From: JBBSEZ01 sp038239195
Lineage (GTDB): Bacteria; Planctomycetota; Planctomycetia; Gemmatales; Gemmataceae
DNA: 13,279 nt
Direction of reading: 5' to 3'
NCBI GenBank assembly: GCA_038239195.1
Contig: JBBSEZ010000278.1
Coordinates: 1-13,279 of the forward strand
Shown here in pieces: positions 5,808 through 13,271 of the stretch; position 1 is the stretch's first letter, and each line of letters opens with the position of its first letter. The notes beneath the pieces were generated by a model. It searched no databases, was not told the DNA's origin, and saw only the letters and a list, made by a program, of their open reading frames with translations. A program made the position numbers and the translations under genes.

Positions 5808-8800
5808 ATGATAGGAGGTTTCCCTTGCCCCCCCCCCCCAGGCTTGATGCTGATCGTCTTCGCGCTGACGCTGTTTTTCAGCGCGGCGATGCTGTTCCTC
5901 GTCGAGCCGCTCGTCGGCAAGATGATGCTTCCCCTGCTGGGCGGGACGCCTGCGGTCTGGAACACCTGCATGGTGTTCTTTCAGGCCGTCCTCCTCGCCG
6001 GCTACGGCTACGCCCACGCCAGCAACCACTGGCTCGGCGCGCGCAAGCAGGCCGCCCTTCACATGGGCGTGTTGCTCCTGCCCATCCCGCTGCTCTTCCT
6101 GATCTTCAACGGGCCCAAGGATGTCCTCGCCAACCTCATCACCGGCCGCGAGAGCAACCCCATCCCCGCCCTGCTCCTCGTGCTGACGGTCCTGGTCGGC
6201 CTGCCCATGTTCGTCGTCTGCTCGTCCGCCCCCATCCTGCAAAAGTGGTTCGCCAACACCGACCACCCCGCCGCCAAGGACCCCTACTTCCTGTACGCCG
6301 CCAGTAACTTCGGCAGCATCCTCGGGCTGTTCGGCTACCCCCTGGTCGTCGAGCCGTTCTTCAGCCTCGCGGGCCAGCGCGTCACCTGGTCGATCAGCTT
6401 CATCGTCCTGGCCGGCTTGACCGCCACCTGCGCCTGGCTCATGTGGAAGTCGCGCCTCGCCCCTGGCCTGGCCCTGGAAGGCATGCCGGCCGGCTTCGCC
6501 GATCCTGGCGCGGTCTCGGGCCCCGCTCCGGCCCTGGGGCCGTCGAGCACAGGCGTCACGGGGGCCGCCAACGGCCCCCTGGCCGCCTCGACGAACGGCC
6601 CCGGCTCGCCGGCCCTTGCCCCCTCGAGCAACCTGGGAGGCGCCGCGCCCGGCGCCATCAAGGCCGGGGGGCCGGCCGGCCCGGGCGGGCCGAGCGAGAA
6701 GGCCCAGCTCACGCGCGAGAAGCCTCGGAAGAAGAAGAAAGACAAGGACAGAATTCGTGCGGAAAAGCCACGCCCCAGCGCCGCGCCGGCCCCCCTGCTG
6801 GAGTCGGCGACGGAGACGACCCGCCAGCAGCCGGTCACGTTGCTGCGCCGGCTGCGCTGGGTCATGCTGGCCATCGTCCCGTCGAGCCTGATGATGGGCG
6901 CCACAACCTACATGACGACGGACATCGCGGCCATTCCGCTCTTGTGGGTGATGCCGCTGTTTCTGTACTTGCTGACCTTCATGATCGTCTTCGCCAAGAT
7001 CTCGCCGCGCACCCAGGCCATCGTCGTCTGGTGCATGCTCGCGGCCGCTGTCGCCGTGCTCTTCGGGTGGGGGGCGCCGATGCTCGCCAAGGACAACGAC
7101 GAGAGCTCGATCTTCGTCTGGCTGGTGCGCATGGGCTGCGTCCCGCTCCTCTTCTTCAGCCTCCGTGTGCTCCAAGTCCGCAGCCCCGACCTGCTGCACA
7201 AGGCGATGGTCATGTTCATGCCGTTGCTCGTGCTGCTGGTCGTGTTCCTGATCCTCTCGGACGTCCAGATCGTGCCCGGGGGCATCGTCGGCACCATCGT
7301 CCTGCACCTGCTCACCCTGTTCGTCGTCTCGATGGTCTGCCACGGCGAACTGGCGCGCGACCGGCCCCCGCCCAAGTACCTCACCGAGTTCTTCCTGCTC
7401 ATGTCGGCGGGCGGCGTCATCGGCGGGCTCTTCAACGGCCTGCTGGCGCCGCTGGTGTTCATCGGCATCGTCGAGTATCCGCTCGCCATGGTGGTCGCCT
7501 GCTTGCTCGTCCCGCCGCTCGGCACGTTCAAGGACAGCAAGGGCTCCCGCTACGCCGACATTGGCCTGGCCGTCCTGTTCGTCGCCGTCGGCGGCCTGCT
7601 GTTCTACCTGCACCGCATGGACGTCAACGAGCAGATCAAGAAAACCAACAAGTTGATCGAGGAGTATCGGACGGAGTTCGAGGACGAGAAAGAGCTCTAC
7701 CGGAGGCAAGTGGACACGTTCAAGGACCGGATCAAGGACCCGGCCATGCTCAAAAACTTGAAGGCGGACTACGAGGATACCGCGAAGGGCCAGGAGTACG
7801 TCAAGGCCATTGACCGGCTGAACGAGCGACTCGCCGAGCAGGACCAGTCGTACCGCGAAGTGCTCGCGACCGGCCCGTGGAAGTGGGTGGTCGGGGCGGT
7901 GCTGCTGGCGCTCTTCCTGGGCGCCGGCGCCTGGGCAACCAACTGGGGGGCCCCGCCCGCCGAGGACGGCGCGGCGGCACCCAACCACCCCCTCGACCGG
8001 GTGCTCGACCTCGTCTTGCCGCTCGCCCTCGCCTTACTCGTGGTCGGCCTTTACTGGGGCTTGCCGTCGGAGCGCGTGGTCGGCCGGCTCAAGAAAGTCT
8101 CCGAGTTTCTCAATGCCCGGCCCATGACCATCCGCAACGTCCTCACCTACGGCCTGCCGGCGATCCTGTGCTACACCTTCGTCGAGCGCTCGCTGCGTTT
8201 CGGCCTGGGCCTGGCCGGCATCCTGATCGCCAGCACCTACTGTAGCCGACTCGAAGAGCCGCCCATCTTCCAGGACCGCAGCTTCTTCGGCGTGCTCAAG
8301 GTGCAGGAGCGGGGCCAGAAGCACGCCAACAACTACGCCCTGCGCCTCGTCCACGGCTCGACGCTGCACGGCAAGCAGTACATCAACAACATCCACTACC
8401 GCCATCAGCCGCTGACCTACTACCATCGCACCGGGCCGGTGGGGCTGACGTTCGCGGCCTACAACCAGATCGACCGGCCCATCGGCGTCATCGGCCTGGG
8501 CACGGGCACGATGGCCTGTTACCCGCTCGTCAATGCGACCATGCTGGAGAACGGCAAGCCCGTCCGCGATACGCGCCCCTGCTTCGACATGACGGACCAC
8601 GACGCCCCGGCCGGCGAGGAGTTCGAGAAGCGGATCGTGAAGGTCCACAAATCGCAGAAGCTCACCTTCTACGACATCGACCCCATCGTGATCGAGCTCT
8701 CCGGGCTCAACGGTCGCTACTTCAAGTATCTGTCCGACTCGACCAAGAAGGGCGTACACATCGACATCGTCGTGGGCGATGCCCGCCTGACGATGGCCAA

Positions 8801-9530
8801 CCAGGACCTGCAAGGCGACGACAAGTACGGCCTGCTGATCATCGACGCGTTCAGCTCCGACGCCATCCCGGTCCACCTGATCACGCTCGAAGCGCTGGAC
8901 ATGTATCTGACCAAGATGCGGGAGGATGGGATCATCCTCTTCCACATCTCGAATCGCTATCTCGACCTCCAGCCGGTGCTCGCCAACCTCGTCGAGAAGC
9001 GCGACCTCGCCTGCCTGCACATGAGCGACGACGACGAGGACGAGGACCGCCACCCCGGCAAGAGCCGCTCGCACTGGGTCTGCATCTCGCGCAAGCCCCC
9101 GAAGACCGGCGCCAGCAACTACAACCCGAACGGTTACATGCAGAAGTTGATCGACAACGAGCAGGCGCACCGCAACCGGGTGCGGGCCTTCAAGAAGGGG
9201 CTCGCGAAGGACGGCGACAAGGTCATCACGCGGCGGATGCTCCAGAACAACGACCTGCGCGGGGTCAGCCTCCAGATGCTGCCCGGGCTCTTTATGGGGC
9301 CAAACCCCGGCATCGCGCCGAGCAACGTCCTGATGGCGACCTACGGTGTTACGCAGGCGGAGATCGACGAGGACCTGCACATCCAGGAGTGGGTCCCCAG
9401 CGTGCCCAAGAAGGACGTGGGCATCTGGACCGACGACTACTCCAACATCCTCAGCGTCTTCTACCCCTACACGCGCTGGCGCGACACCATGAAGAAGAAG
9501 TGGTGGCTCGGCGGCAGCGGGGAGCCCTGA
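5808..9530 (+). CDS. Giant membrane protein fused to a spermidine-synthase-like domain
   Basis: A 1240-residue fused membrane/spermidine-synthase-like protein of a kind common in planctomycetes. The order is: first helix bundle (about 14-222) with the family-typical LLGGTPAVWNT (45-55); an Ala/Gly/Pro-rich linker with a lysine cluster (about 223-341); second bundle (349-600); a charged coiled-coil-like insert (about 605-690); three further hydrophobic segments (694-715, 730-757, 779-811); and a Rossmann-type synthase domain from about 814. That domain shows the nucleotide loop GVIGLGTGT (893-901), an acidic FYDIDP (954-959), GDAR (990-993) and IDAFSSD (1012-1018). These match the aminopropyltransferase fold, but polyamine synthesis is not shown and the substrate is unknown. 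The start is uncertain: ATG 5808 precedes the ribosome-binding site, ATG 5847 begins the first helix cleanly, and a run of 12 C lies between them. A hairpin follows the stop. Confidence 0.9.
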   Translation: MIGGFPCPPPPGLMLIVFALTLFFSAAMLFLVEPLVGKMMLPLLGGTPAVWNTCMVFFQAVLLAGYGYAHASNHWLGARKQAALHMGVLLLPIPLLFLIFNGPKDVLANLITGRESNPIPALLLVLTVLVGLPMFVVCSSAPILQKWFANTDHPAAKDPYFLYAASNFGSILGLFGYPLVVEPFFSLAGQRVTWSISFIVLAGLTATCAWLMWKSRLAPGLALEGMPAGFADPGAVSGPAPALGPSSTGVTGAANGPLAASTNGPGSPALAPSSNLGGAAPGAIKAGGPAGPGGPSEKAQLTREKPRKKKKDKDRIRAEKPRPSAAPAPLLESATETTRQQPVTLLRRLRWVMLAIVPSSLMMGATTYMTTDIAAIPLLWVMPLFLYLLTFMIVFAKISPRTQAIVVWCMLAAAVAVLFGWGAPMLAKDNDESSIFVWLVRMGCVPLLFFSLRVLQVRSPDLLHKAMVMFMPLLVLLVVFLILSDVQIVPGGIVGTIVLHLLTLFVVSMVCHGELARDRPPPKYLTEFFLLMSAGGVIGGLFNGLLAPLVFIGIVEYPLAMVVACLLVPPLGTFKDSKGSRYADIGLAVLFVAVGGLLFYLHRMDVNEQIKKTNKLIEEYRTEFEDEKELYRRQVDTFKDRIKDPAMLKNLKADYEDTAKGQEYVKAIDRLNERLAEQDQSYREVLATGPWKWVVGAVLLALFLGAGAWATNWGAPPAEDGAAAPNHPLDRVLDLVLPLALALLVVGLYWGLPSERVVGRLKKVSEFLNARPMTIRNVLTYGLPAILCYTFVERSLRFGLGLAGILIASTYCSRLEEPPIFQDRSFFGVLKVQERGQKHANNYALRLVHGSTLHGKQYINNIHYRHQPLTYYHRTGPVGLTFAAYNQIDRPIGVIGLGTGTMACYPLVNATMLENGKPVRDTRPCFDMTDHDAPAGEEFEKRIVKVHKSQKLTFYDIDPIVIELSGLNGRYFKYLSDSTKKGVHIDIVVGDARLTMANQDLQGDDKYGLLIIDAFSSDAIPVHLITLEALDMYLTKMREDGIILFHISNRYLDLQPVLANLVEKRDLACLHMSDDDEDEDRHPGKSRSHWVCISRKPPKTGASNYNPNGYMQKLIDNEQAHRNRVRAFKKGLAKDGDKVITRRMLQNNDLRGVSLQMLPGLFMGPNPGIAPSNVLMATYGVTQAEIDEDLHIQEWVPSVPKKDVGIWTDDYSNILSVFYPYTRWRDTMKKKWWLGGSGEP
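5813..5839 (+). promoter_or_regulatory. Strong ribosome-binding site followed by a run of 12 C
   Basis: AGGAGG at 5813-5818 is followed after 6 bases by TTG (5825-5827) and then 12 consecutive C (5828-5839). With 12 C the TTG is out of frame with the membrane domain. With 11 or 14 C it would read directly into it as a short Pro stretch followed by GLMLIVF. The only in-frame ATGs are at 5808, before the ribosome-binding site, and at 5847, 28 bases after it. So tract length could decide which start is used. Confidence 0.5.
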
Positions 9531-9554
9531 CGCGCCGGCGCCGCGCAAGACCGC

Positions 9555-9582
9555 CCCGCCAAGCCGCACGCGGCTGGGCGGG
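9555..9582. terminator. Hairpin between two convergent genes
   Basis: CCCGCC (9555-9560) and AGCCGC (9562-9567) pair with GCGGCT (9570-9575) and GGCGGG (9577-9582), giving a near-perfect stem with a tiny ACloop and one mismatch. It lies 24 bases after the stop of the fusion gene and 12 bases beyond the stop of the opposing dehydrogenase gene, so it can serve as a terminator for both. It shares the AAGCCGC element with the hairpins at 3310 and 5432 but is more degenerate. Confidence 0.6.
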
Positions 9583-9593
9583 CCCTGGTCACG

Positions 9594-10589
9594 CTACCAC
9601 TCGACGACCTTGCCGATCCCCTCGGCCTGGGCGCGCGCGTAAACGCGGGCGGCGAGGGCGACGTCCTCGATGGCGATGCCGAGCGACTTGAACAGCGTGA
9701 CGTCCTGGGCGTGCTTGCGCACCGGATACCGCCCGACGATCACCTGCCCGAGCTCGCGGACGTCGGCCCAGTGCAGGGAGCCGTCCTCGAACGCCTGCTG
9801 GAAGTCCCCCGCCTCGAGGCGGGCCTGGTCCTTGCTATCGACGACCACGTCGGCGCAGCGGCGGATGGCGGCCACGTCGAGCTCCGCCTTGCCCAGGAAG
9901 TTGGAGCCGATGGCGTTCACGTGGGCCCCCTGGGCGATCCACTGCCCGTGCAGGACCGGCTCGCGGCTATTGGTGGCGGTGACGATTATGTCCTTGCCCT
10001 CGGCGGCCTGCTCGGGCCGGCCCACCGGCACGACCTCGACCTGGCAGCGCTCGGACATCTCGACGGCGAACGCCTTGCGGCGCTCCTCGTTGGGGCTGTA
10101 GACGCTGACGTGGCGGAGCTTGCGCACCTTGGCGATGGCCAGGAGCTGCGTGCGCGCCTGGTTGCCGGAGCCAAAGATGCCGACCTCGCCGGCTTCGGGC
10201 TGAGCGAGGGCCTGCGTGGCCAGCCCGCTCGCGGCCCCGGTGCGCATCTGGCCGAGGTAATCGGCCTGGAGCAGCGCGAGGAGCTGGCCCGTCCGCCCGT
10301 CGAAGAGCGAGACGAGGAACTGGGCGGCGTTCTTGCGGCTGGTGGCGTAGACCTTGGCGCCCATGACGCCCAGCGACTTCACGGCGGCCCCCATCACGTG
10401 GAGCATCGCATGGTCGGTCTGGGCGCGGGCCCGCGGAATGTTCTGGGCCTCGTCCAGGGCCATCTTGCGCAGGCCCTGCTCGACGGCCTCCAGGGCCATG
10501 TCCATGGTCAGCACGCGGCGGACCTCGTCTTCGTTCAACAGCAGCACCCGGTGCGGGCCGCTCGACGTAACGGTGGAAGGGGAAGCCAT
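9594..10589 (-). CDS. Ornithine cyclodeaminase/mu-crystallin family dehydrogenase
   Basis: A 331-residue protein of the ornithine cyclodeaminase/mu-crystallin family, of normal length. It has the Rossmann dinucleotide motif GIFGSGNQA (137-145) and the family substrate-binding residues Lys79 (GAKVYAT) and Arg116 (QMRTGAASG). The position that carries the catalytic Asp in bacterial ornithine cyclodeaminase appears to be Asn230 (IGSNFLGKAELD), so ornithine deamination is unlikely. Relatives with changed residues here act as alanine dehydrogenases, imine or pyrroline-carboxylate reductases, or in siderophore precursor synthesis. I predict a cytosolic NAD(P)-dependent amino/imino-acid enzyme of unknown substrate. 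The start ATG has only a weak GAGAG upstream. It lies 102 bases downstream of the aminotransferase gene on the same strand and may be co-transcribed, with a heptamer repeat in the spacer. Confidence 0.9.
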   Translation of the reverse strand: MASPSTVTSSGPHRVLLLNEDEVRRVLTMDMALEAVEQGLRKMALDEAQNIPRARAQTDHAMLHVMGAAVKSLGVMGAKVYATSRKNAAQFLVSLFDGRTGQLLALLQADYLGQMRTGAASGLATQALAQPEAGEVGIFGSGNQARTQLLAIAKVRKLRHVSVYSPNEERRKAFAVEMSERCQVEVVPVGRPEQAAEGKDIIVTATNSREPVLHGQWIAQGAHVNAIGSNFLGKAELDVAAIRRCADVVVDSKDQARLEAGDFQQAFEDGSLHWADVRELGQVIVGRYPVRKHAQDVTLFKSLGIAIEDVALAARVYARAQAEGIGKVVEW

Positions 10590-10600
10590 ACGGCGCTCTC

Positions 10601-10693
10601 TTAGTGCTTGGTGCTTGGTGCTTGGTGCTTGGCAAAGGCAGAACGCGGCGCGGGCCCTCTTTGCTAAGCACTAAGAACGAAGAACCAAGAACT
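10601..10693. repeat. Heptamer-built inverted repeat, copy 2
   Basis: The left arm (10601-10636) is nearly perfect tandem heptamers, AGTGCTT followed by three GGTGCTT, ending GGCAAA. The right arm (10661-10693) on the other strand reads AGTTCTT, GGTTCTT, CGTTCTT, AGTGCTT, then AGCAA. The 18-base core CGGGCCCTCTTTGCTAAG (10651-10668) is identical to copy 1, in the same orientation. The element fills almost all of the spacer between the two minus-strand genes, and its right end supplies part of the aminotransferase stop codon (TAG, complement of 10692-10694). Transcribed with the operon it would form an imperfect stem-loop. Confidence 0.82.
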
Positions 10694-11879
10694 AGTGAAG
10701 GAATTTTTCCAGACGATCCAAACCTTCCTGCAACTGGTCCCGGCTGGTCGCGTAGGACAGCCGGACGAAGCCCTCGGCGCCAAAGGCCGACCCGGGCACG
10801 AGGTTGACGTGAGCGCCTTCGAGGGCGGCCTGGCAGAACGTCGCCGAATCGGGGACCGGGCGGCCGGCGAGCGCCCGGCCAAAGTGGGCGGAGACGTCGA
10901 AGAAGGCGTAGAACGCCCCCTCCGGCACGAAGGAACGCACGCCCGGCATGGCCCGGAGGCGGGCACAGACCAGGTCGCGCCGCGCCTCGAACTCGCGCCG
11001 CATCGTTTCGACGCAGTCCTGTTCCCCCTCGAGGGCGGCCAGCGCCGCGGCCTGGCTGACGCTGCACGGGTTGCCGGTCTCCTGGCTCTGCACGTTGCCC
11101 ATCGCCTTGATGACGTGGGGCGGCCCCAGCGACCAGCCGATGCGCCAGCCCGTCATGGCGTAGGTCTTGCTCGCCCCGCTAATGGTGATCGTCCGGTCGA
11201 TCAGCCCCGGGCGGAGCGTCGCGAAACAGGTCGCCTCGGCGCTCCCGAACACCAGCTTCTCGTAGATCTCGTCGCTGAGCACCGCCAGGCCCTTCTCCAT
11301 CACGACGTCGGCGATCGCTTCCTGCTCGGCCCGCGTGTAGACCGCCCCCGTCGGATTGGACGGCGAGTTGAGCATCAGCAGCCTGCTGCGCGGCGTGATG
11401 GCGGCGCGGAACTGCGCGGCCGACATCTTGAAGCCGTCCTCCAGGCGCGTGGGGACGAGGACGTAGGAAGCGCCCGTCATGGTGACGAGGTCGCTGTAGC
11501 TCACCCAGTAGGGCGAGGGGATGATGACCTCGTCGCCGGGCCCGACGAGGGCAGCGAGGGCATTGTGGAGCGAGTGCTTGGCCCCGTTGGAGACGATGAC
11601 CTGGTCGGGCGAGTAGCGGGCGCCATAGGTCTTCTGGTAGAAGCGTGCGACGGCGCCTCGCAACTCGGGCGTTCCGGCGGCGGCGGTGTAGCGCGTCTGG
11701 CCTTTGTCCATGGCGACCTTGGCGGCGGCGCGCACGTGTTCGGGCGTGAGGAAATCGGGCTCGCCGAGGCTGAAGTCGAAGACGGTCAGCCCGTCGGCCT
11801 TCATCTGCTTGGCGCGGGCCCCGGCCGCCAGCGTGGCCGACGGTTGCACGGCCGAGGCCATCTTCGAGACGGTAAGCAT
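10692..11879 (-). CDS. Class I aminotransferase, aspartate aminotransferase type Ib
   Basis: A 395-residue fold-type I PLP enzyme of normal length. Clear landmarks: SLGEPDFLTPEH (37-48), SNGAKHSL (97-104), PSPYWVSYSD (121-130), NSPSNPTGA (171-179) with the cofactor Asn, DEIYEKL (203-209) with Asp/Tyr contacts, SGASKTYAMTGWRIGW (234-249) with Lys238 as the Schiff-base lysine and Arg246 as phosphate contact, and Arg373 (FVRLSYA) as the substrate-carboxylate arginine. The pattern is that of prokaryotic subgroup Ib enzymes, which transfer an amino group between aspartate or glutamate and oxaloacetate or 2-oxoglutarate; some also accept prephenate, which I cannot decide. The ATG at 11879 has AAGGAAG upstream; the 30 extra in-frame residues upstream look non-coding. 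It is probably first in a unit with the cyclodeaminase-family gene. Confidence 0.94.
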   Translation of the reverse strand: MLTVSKMASAVQPSATLAAGARAKQMKADGLTVFDFSLGEPDFLTPEHVRAAAKVAMDKGQTRYTAAAGTPELRGAVARFYQKTYGARYSPDQVIVSNGAKHSLHNALAALVGPGDEVIIPSPYWVSYSDLVTMTGASYVLVPTRLEDGFKMSAAQFRAAITPRSRLLMLNSPSNPTGAVYTRAEQEAIADVVMEKGLAVLSDEIYEKLVFGSAEATCFATLRPGLIDRTITISGASKTYAMTGWRIGWSLGPPHVIKAMGNVQSQETGNPCSVSQAAALAALEGEQDCVETMRREFEARRDLVCARLRAMPGVRSFVPEGAFYAFFDVSAHFGRALAGRPVPDSATFCQAALEGAHVNLVPGSAFGAEGFVRLSYATSRDQLQEGLDRLEKFLH

Positions 11880-12010
11880 CGCGGGATCTTCCTTGGTTCG
11901 CGGCGTGCGTTGGCTCAGTCGAGGCCAGGGCCCCGCCCGGCGCCACGAGTCGATAGTATTGTATCGCATCGCTCCCCGGACCGGGAGCGCCGATCTTGGA
12001 AGGAAAGCCG
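11880..12010. promoter_or_regulatory. Divergent promoter region
   Basis: This 131-base gap lies between the leftward aminotransferase and the rightward glycosyltransferase. Its only AT-rich spot (about 11953-11965) holds TACAAT on the minus strand (11963-11958) and the overlapping TATTGT on the plus strand (11957-11962). Either could be a -10 box, giving leaders of roughly 79 and 48 bases. No good -35 boxes are seen. An imperfect inverted repeat, GCTCCCCGG / CCGGGAGC, at 11971-11988 lies in the glycosyltransferase leader and could be an operator or hairpin. Confidence 0.35.
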
Positions 12011-13252
12011 ATGCGCGTGGCCCATTTCGTCCAGCGCTACCCTCCCGCCCTCGGCGGCGCCGAGTCCTACTTCGCTCGCCTCAGCCGCTATCTCGCCAAC
12101 GCCGGGGACCAGGTCACCGTCTTCACCACCACCGCCCTCGACCTCGAAGCGTTCTGGGGCACCCGCGGCCAGCGCACCCGGCCGGGCCGCGAGTGGATCG
12201 ACGGCGTCGAGGTGCGCCGCTACCGCTTGCACCATCTCCCCCTCTACCATACGCAGGTGCTGCGACTTCTTTCTCTCGTTCCCCATCGCGGCTGGCAAGC
12301 CTGGACGACGGCGTCGAGCCCGATCTCCTGGAGCTTGTGGGCCGACGCGGGCCGCACCGACGTTCCCTTCGACGTCGTCCACGCCACGGCCTTCCCCTAC
12401 GGCTGGGGCCTGGCGTGCGCGCGCCGGCTGGCCCGGCGCCTCGCCGTCCCGTTCGTGCTGACGCCCTTCGTCCACCTCGGCAACCTCGACGATCCGCGCG
12501 ACCGGACGCGGCGCGCCTACCTGAGCCCGGCGCTCGTGGGGCTGGCGAAATCGGCCGCCGCAGTCTTCGTCCAGACCGAAGGCGAGCGCCGGGCACTCGC
12601 CCGGCTTGGCGTCGCGCCCGAGCGCCTCCTGATGCAGGGGCTGGGGCTGGACGCGGCCAGTTGTACGGGCGGGGATCGGGCCAAAGCGCGCGCCGAATGG
12701 GGGATGGCGCCGAGCGAGGTGGCCATCGGGCATCTGGCGAACAACAGTCGCGAAAAGGGGACCGTGGACCTGTTGCGCTCGGCCCAGCGCATCTGGGCGC
12801 GCGGCGGGCGCGTGCGCGTGGTGCTGGCCGGGCCCGACATGCCCAGCTTCCGGGCGTTCTGGCAGGGCTTTCGCGCGCGCGGCCCCGTGGTGCGCCTGGG
12901 GCGACTGGACGACCAGCAGAAGCGCGACTTCTTCGCAGGCATCGACCTGTTCGCCCTGCCGAGCCGATCCGACTCGTTCGGCCTGGTCTTCCCCGAGGCG
13001 TGGGCCAACGGCGTGCCGTGCGTCGGCTACCGCGCCGGGGGCATCCCGTGGGTGGTGCGCGACGACATCGATGGGGTGGTGGTGCGCTGCGGCGACGTGG
13101 AGGCGCTGGCGGAGGCACTGCTGTTGCTGGCGGGCGACAACGCGTTGCGGCGGCGCATGGGCGAGGCGGGCCGAGTGCGGGCGCGGACCGAGTTCGATTG
13201 GGAGGAGAAGCTGGGGCTGGTGCGCCAGACGTATCGGCGCCTGGTCGTTTAG
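12011..13252 (+). CDS. GT4-family glycosyltransferase
   Basis: A 413-residue GT-B-fold glycosyltransferase of usual GT4 length. The N-terminal acceptor domain opens with RVAHFVQRYPPALGGAES, including the Gly-rich loop PALGGAES (12-19). The C-terminal domain carries NSREKGT (245-251), with the Arg/Lys of the donor phosphate site, and PSRSDSFGLVFPEAWANG (317-334). The usual E-x7-E signature reads D-x7-E here (Asp321, Glu329), a conservative change. It is expected to move a sugar from a nucleotide-sugar to a lipid or polysaccharide acceptor at the inner face of the membrane. No other glycan genes are visible within the window. I chose ATG 12011 because GGAAGGAA ends about 6 bases upstream; a TTG at 11996 is the alternative and lies within that site. 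Confidence 0.92.
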   Translation: MRVAHFVQRYPPALGGAESYFARLSRYLANAGDQVTVFTTTALDLEAFWGTRGQRTRPGREWIDGVEVRRYRLHHLPLYHTQVLRLLSLVPHRGWQAWTTASSPISWSLWADAGRTDVPFDVVHATAFPYGWGLACARRLARRLAVPFVLTPFVHLGNLDDPRDRTRRAYLSPALVGLAKSAAAVFVQTEGERRALARLGVAPERLLMQGLGLDAASCTGGDRAKARAEWGMAPSEVAIGHLANNSREKGTVDLLRSAQRIWARGGRVRVVLAGPDMPSFRAFWQGFRARGPVVRLGRLDDQQKRDFFAGIDLFALPSRSDSFGLVFPEAWANGVPCVGYRAGGIPWVVRDDIDGVVVRCGDVEALAEALLLLAGDNALRRRMGEAGRVRARTEFDWEEKLGLVRQTYRRLVV

Positions 13253-13254
13253 CG

Positions 13255-13271
13255 ACGCTCCGCGGAAGCGT
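13255..13271. terminator. Short palindrome after the glycosyltransferase
   Basis: ACGCT (13255-13259) pairs with AGCGT (13267-13271) around CCGCGG, two bases after the stop codon. It may be the start of a terminator hairpin, but the window ends too soon to tell. Confidence 0.25.

Noticed and set aside
5784..7988. Long minus-strand open frame opposite the fusion gene (and another at 8034-9569)
   Set aside because: Composition is the mirror of the sense codons (Glu/Asp/Gln/Arg/Gly/Val-rich) with no recognisable domain; these are shadows of the 1240-residue gene.
10601..10636. Tandem heptamers as a CRISPR array or VNTR
   Set aside because: Units are 7 bases with no spacers, and the matching inverted arm plus shared core point to a dispersed repeat, not CRISPR.
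10695..12461. Plus-strand open frame opposite the aminotransferase
   Set aside because: The minus strand encodes an aminotransferase with all catalytic motifs; the plus frame shows no domain and runs out of frame into the glycosyltransferase.
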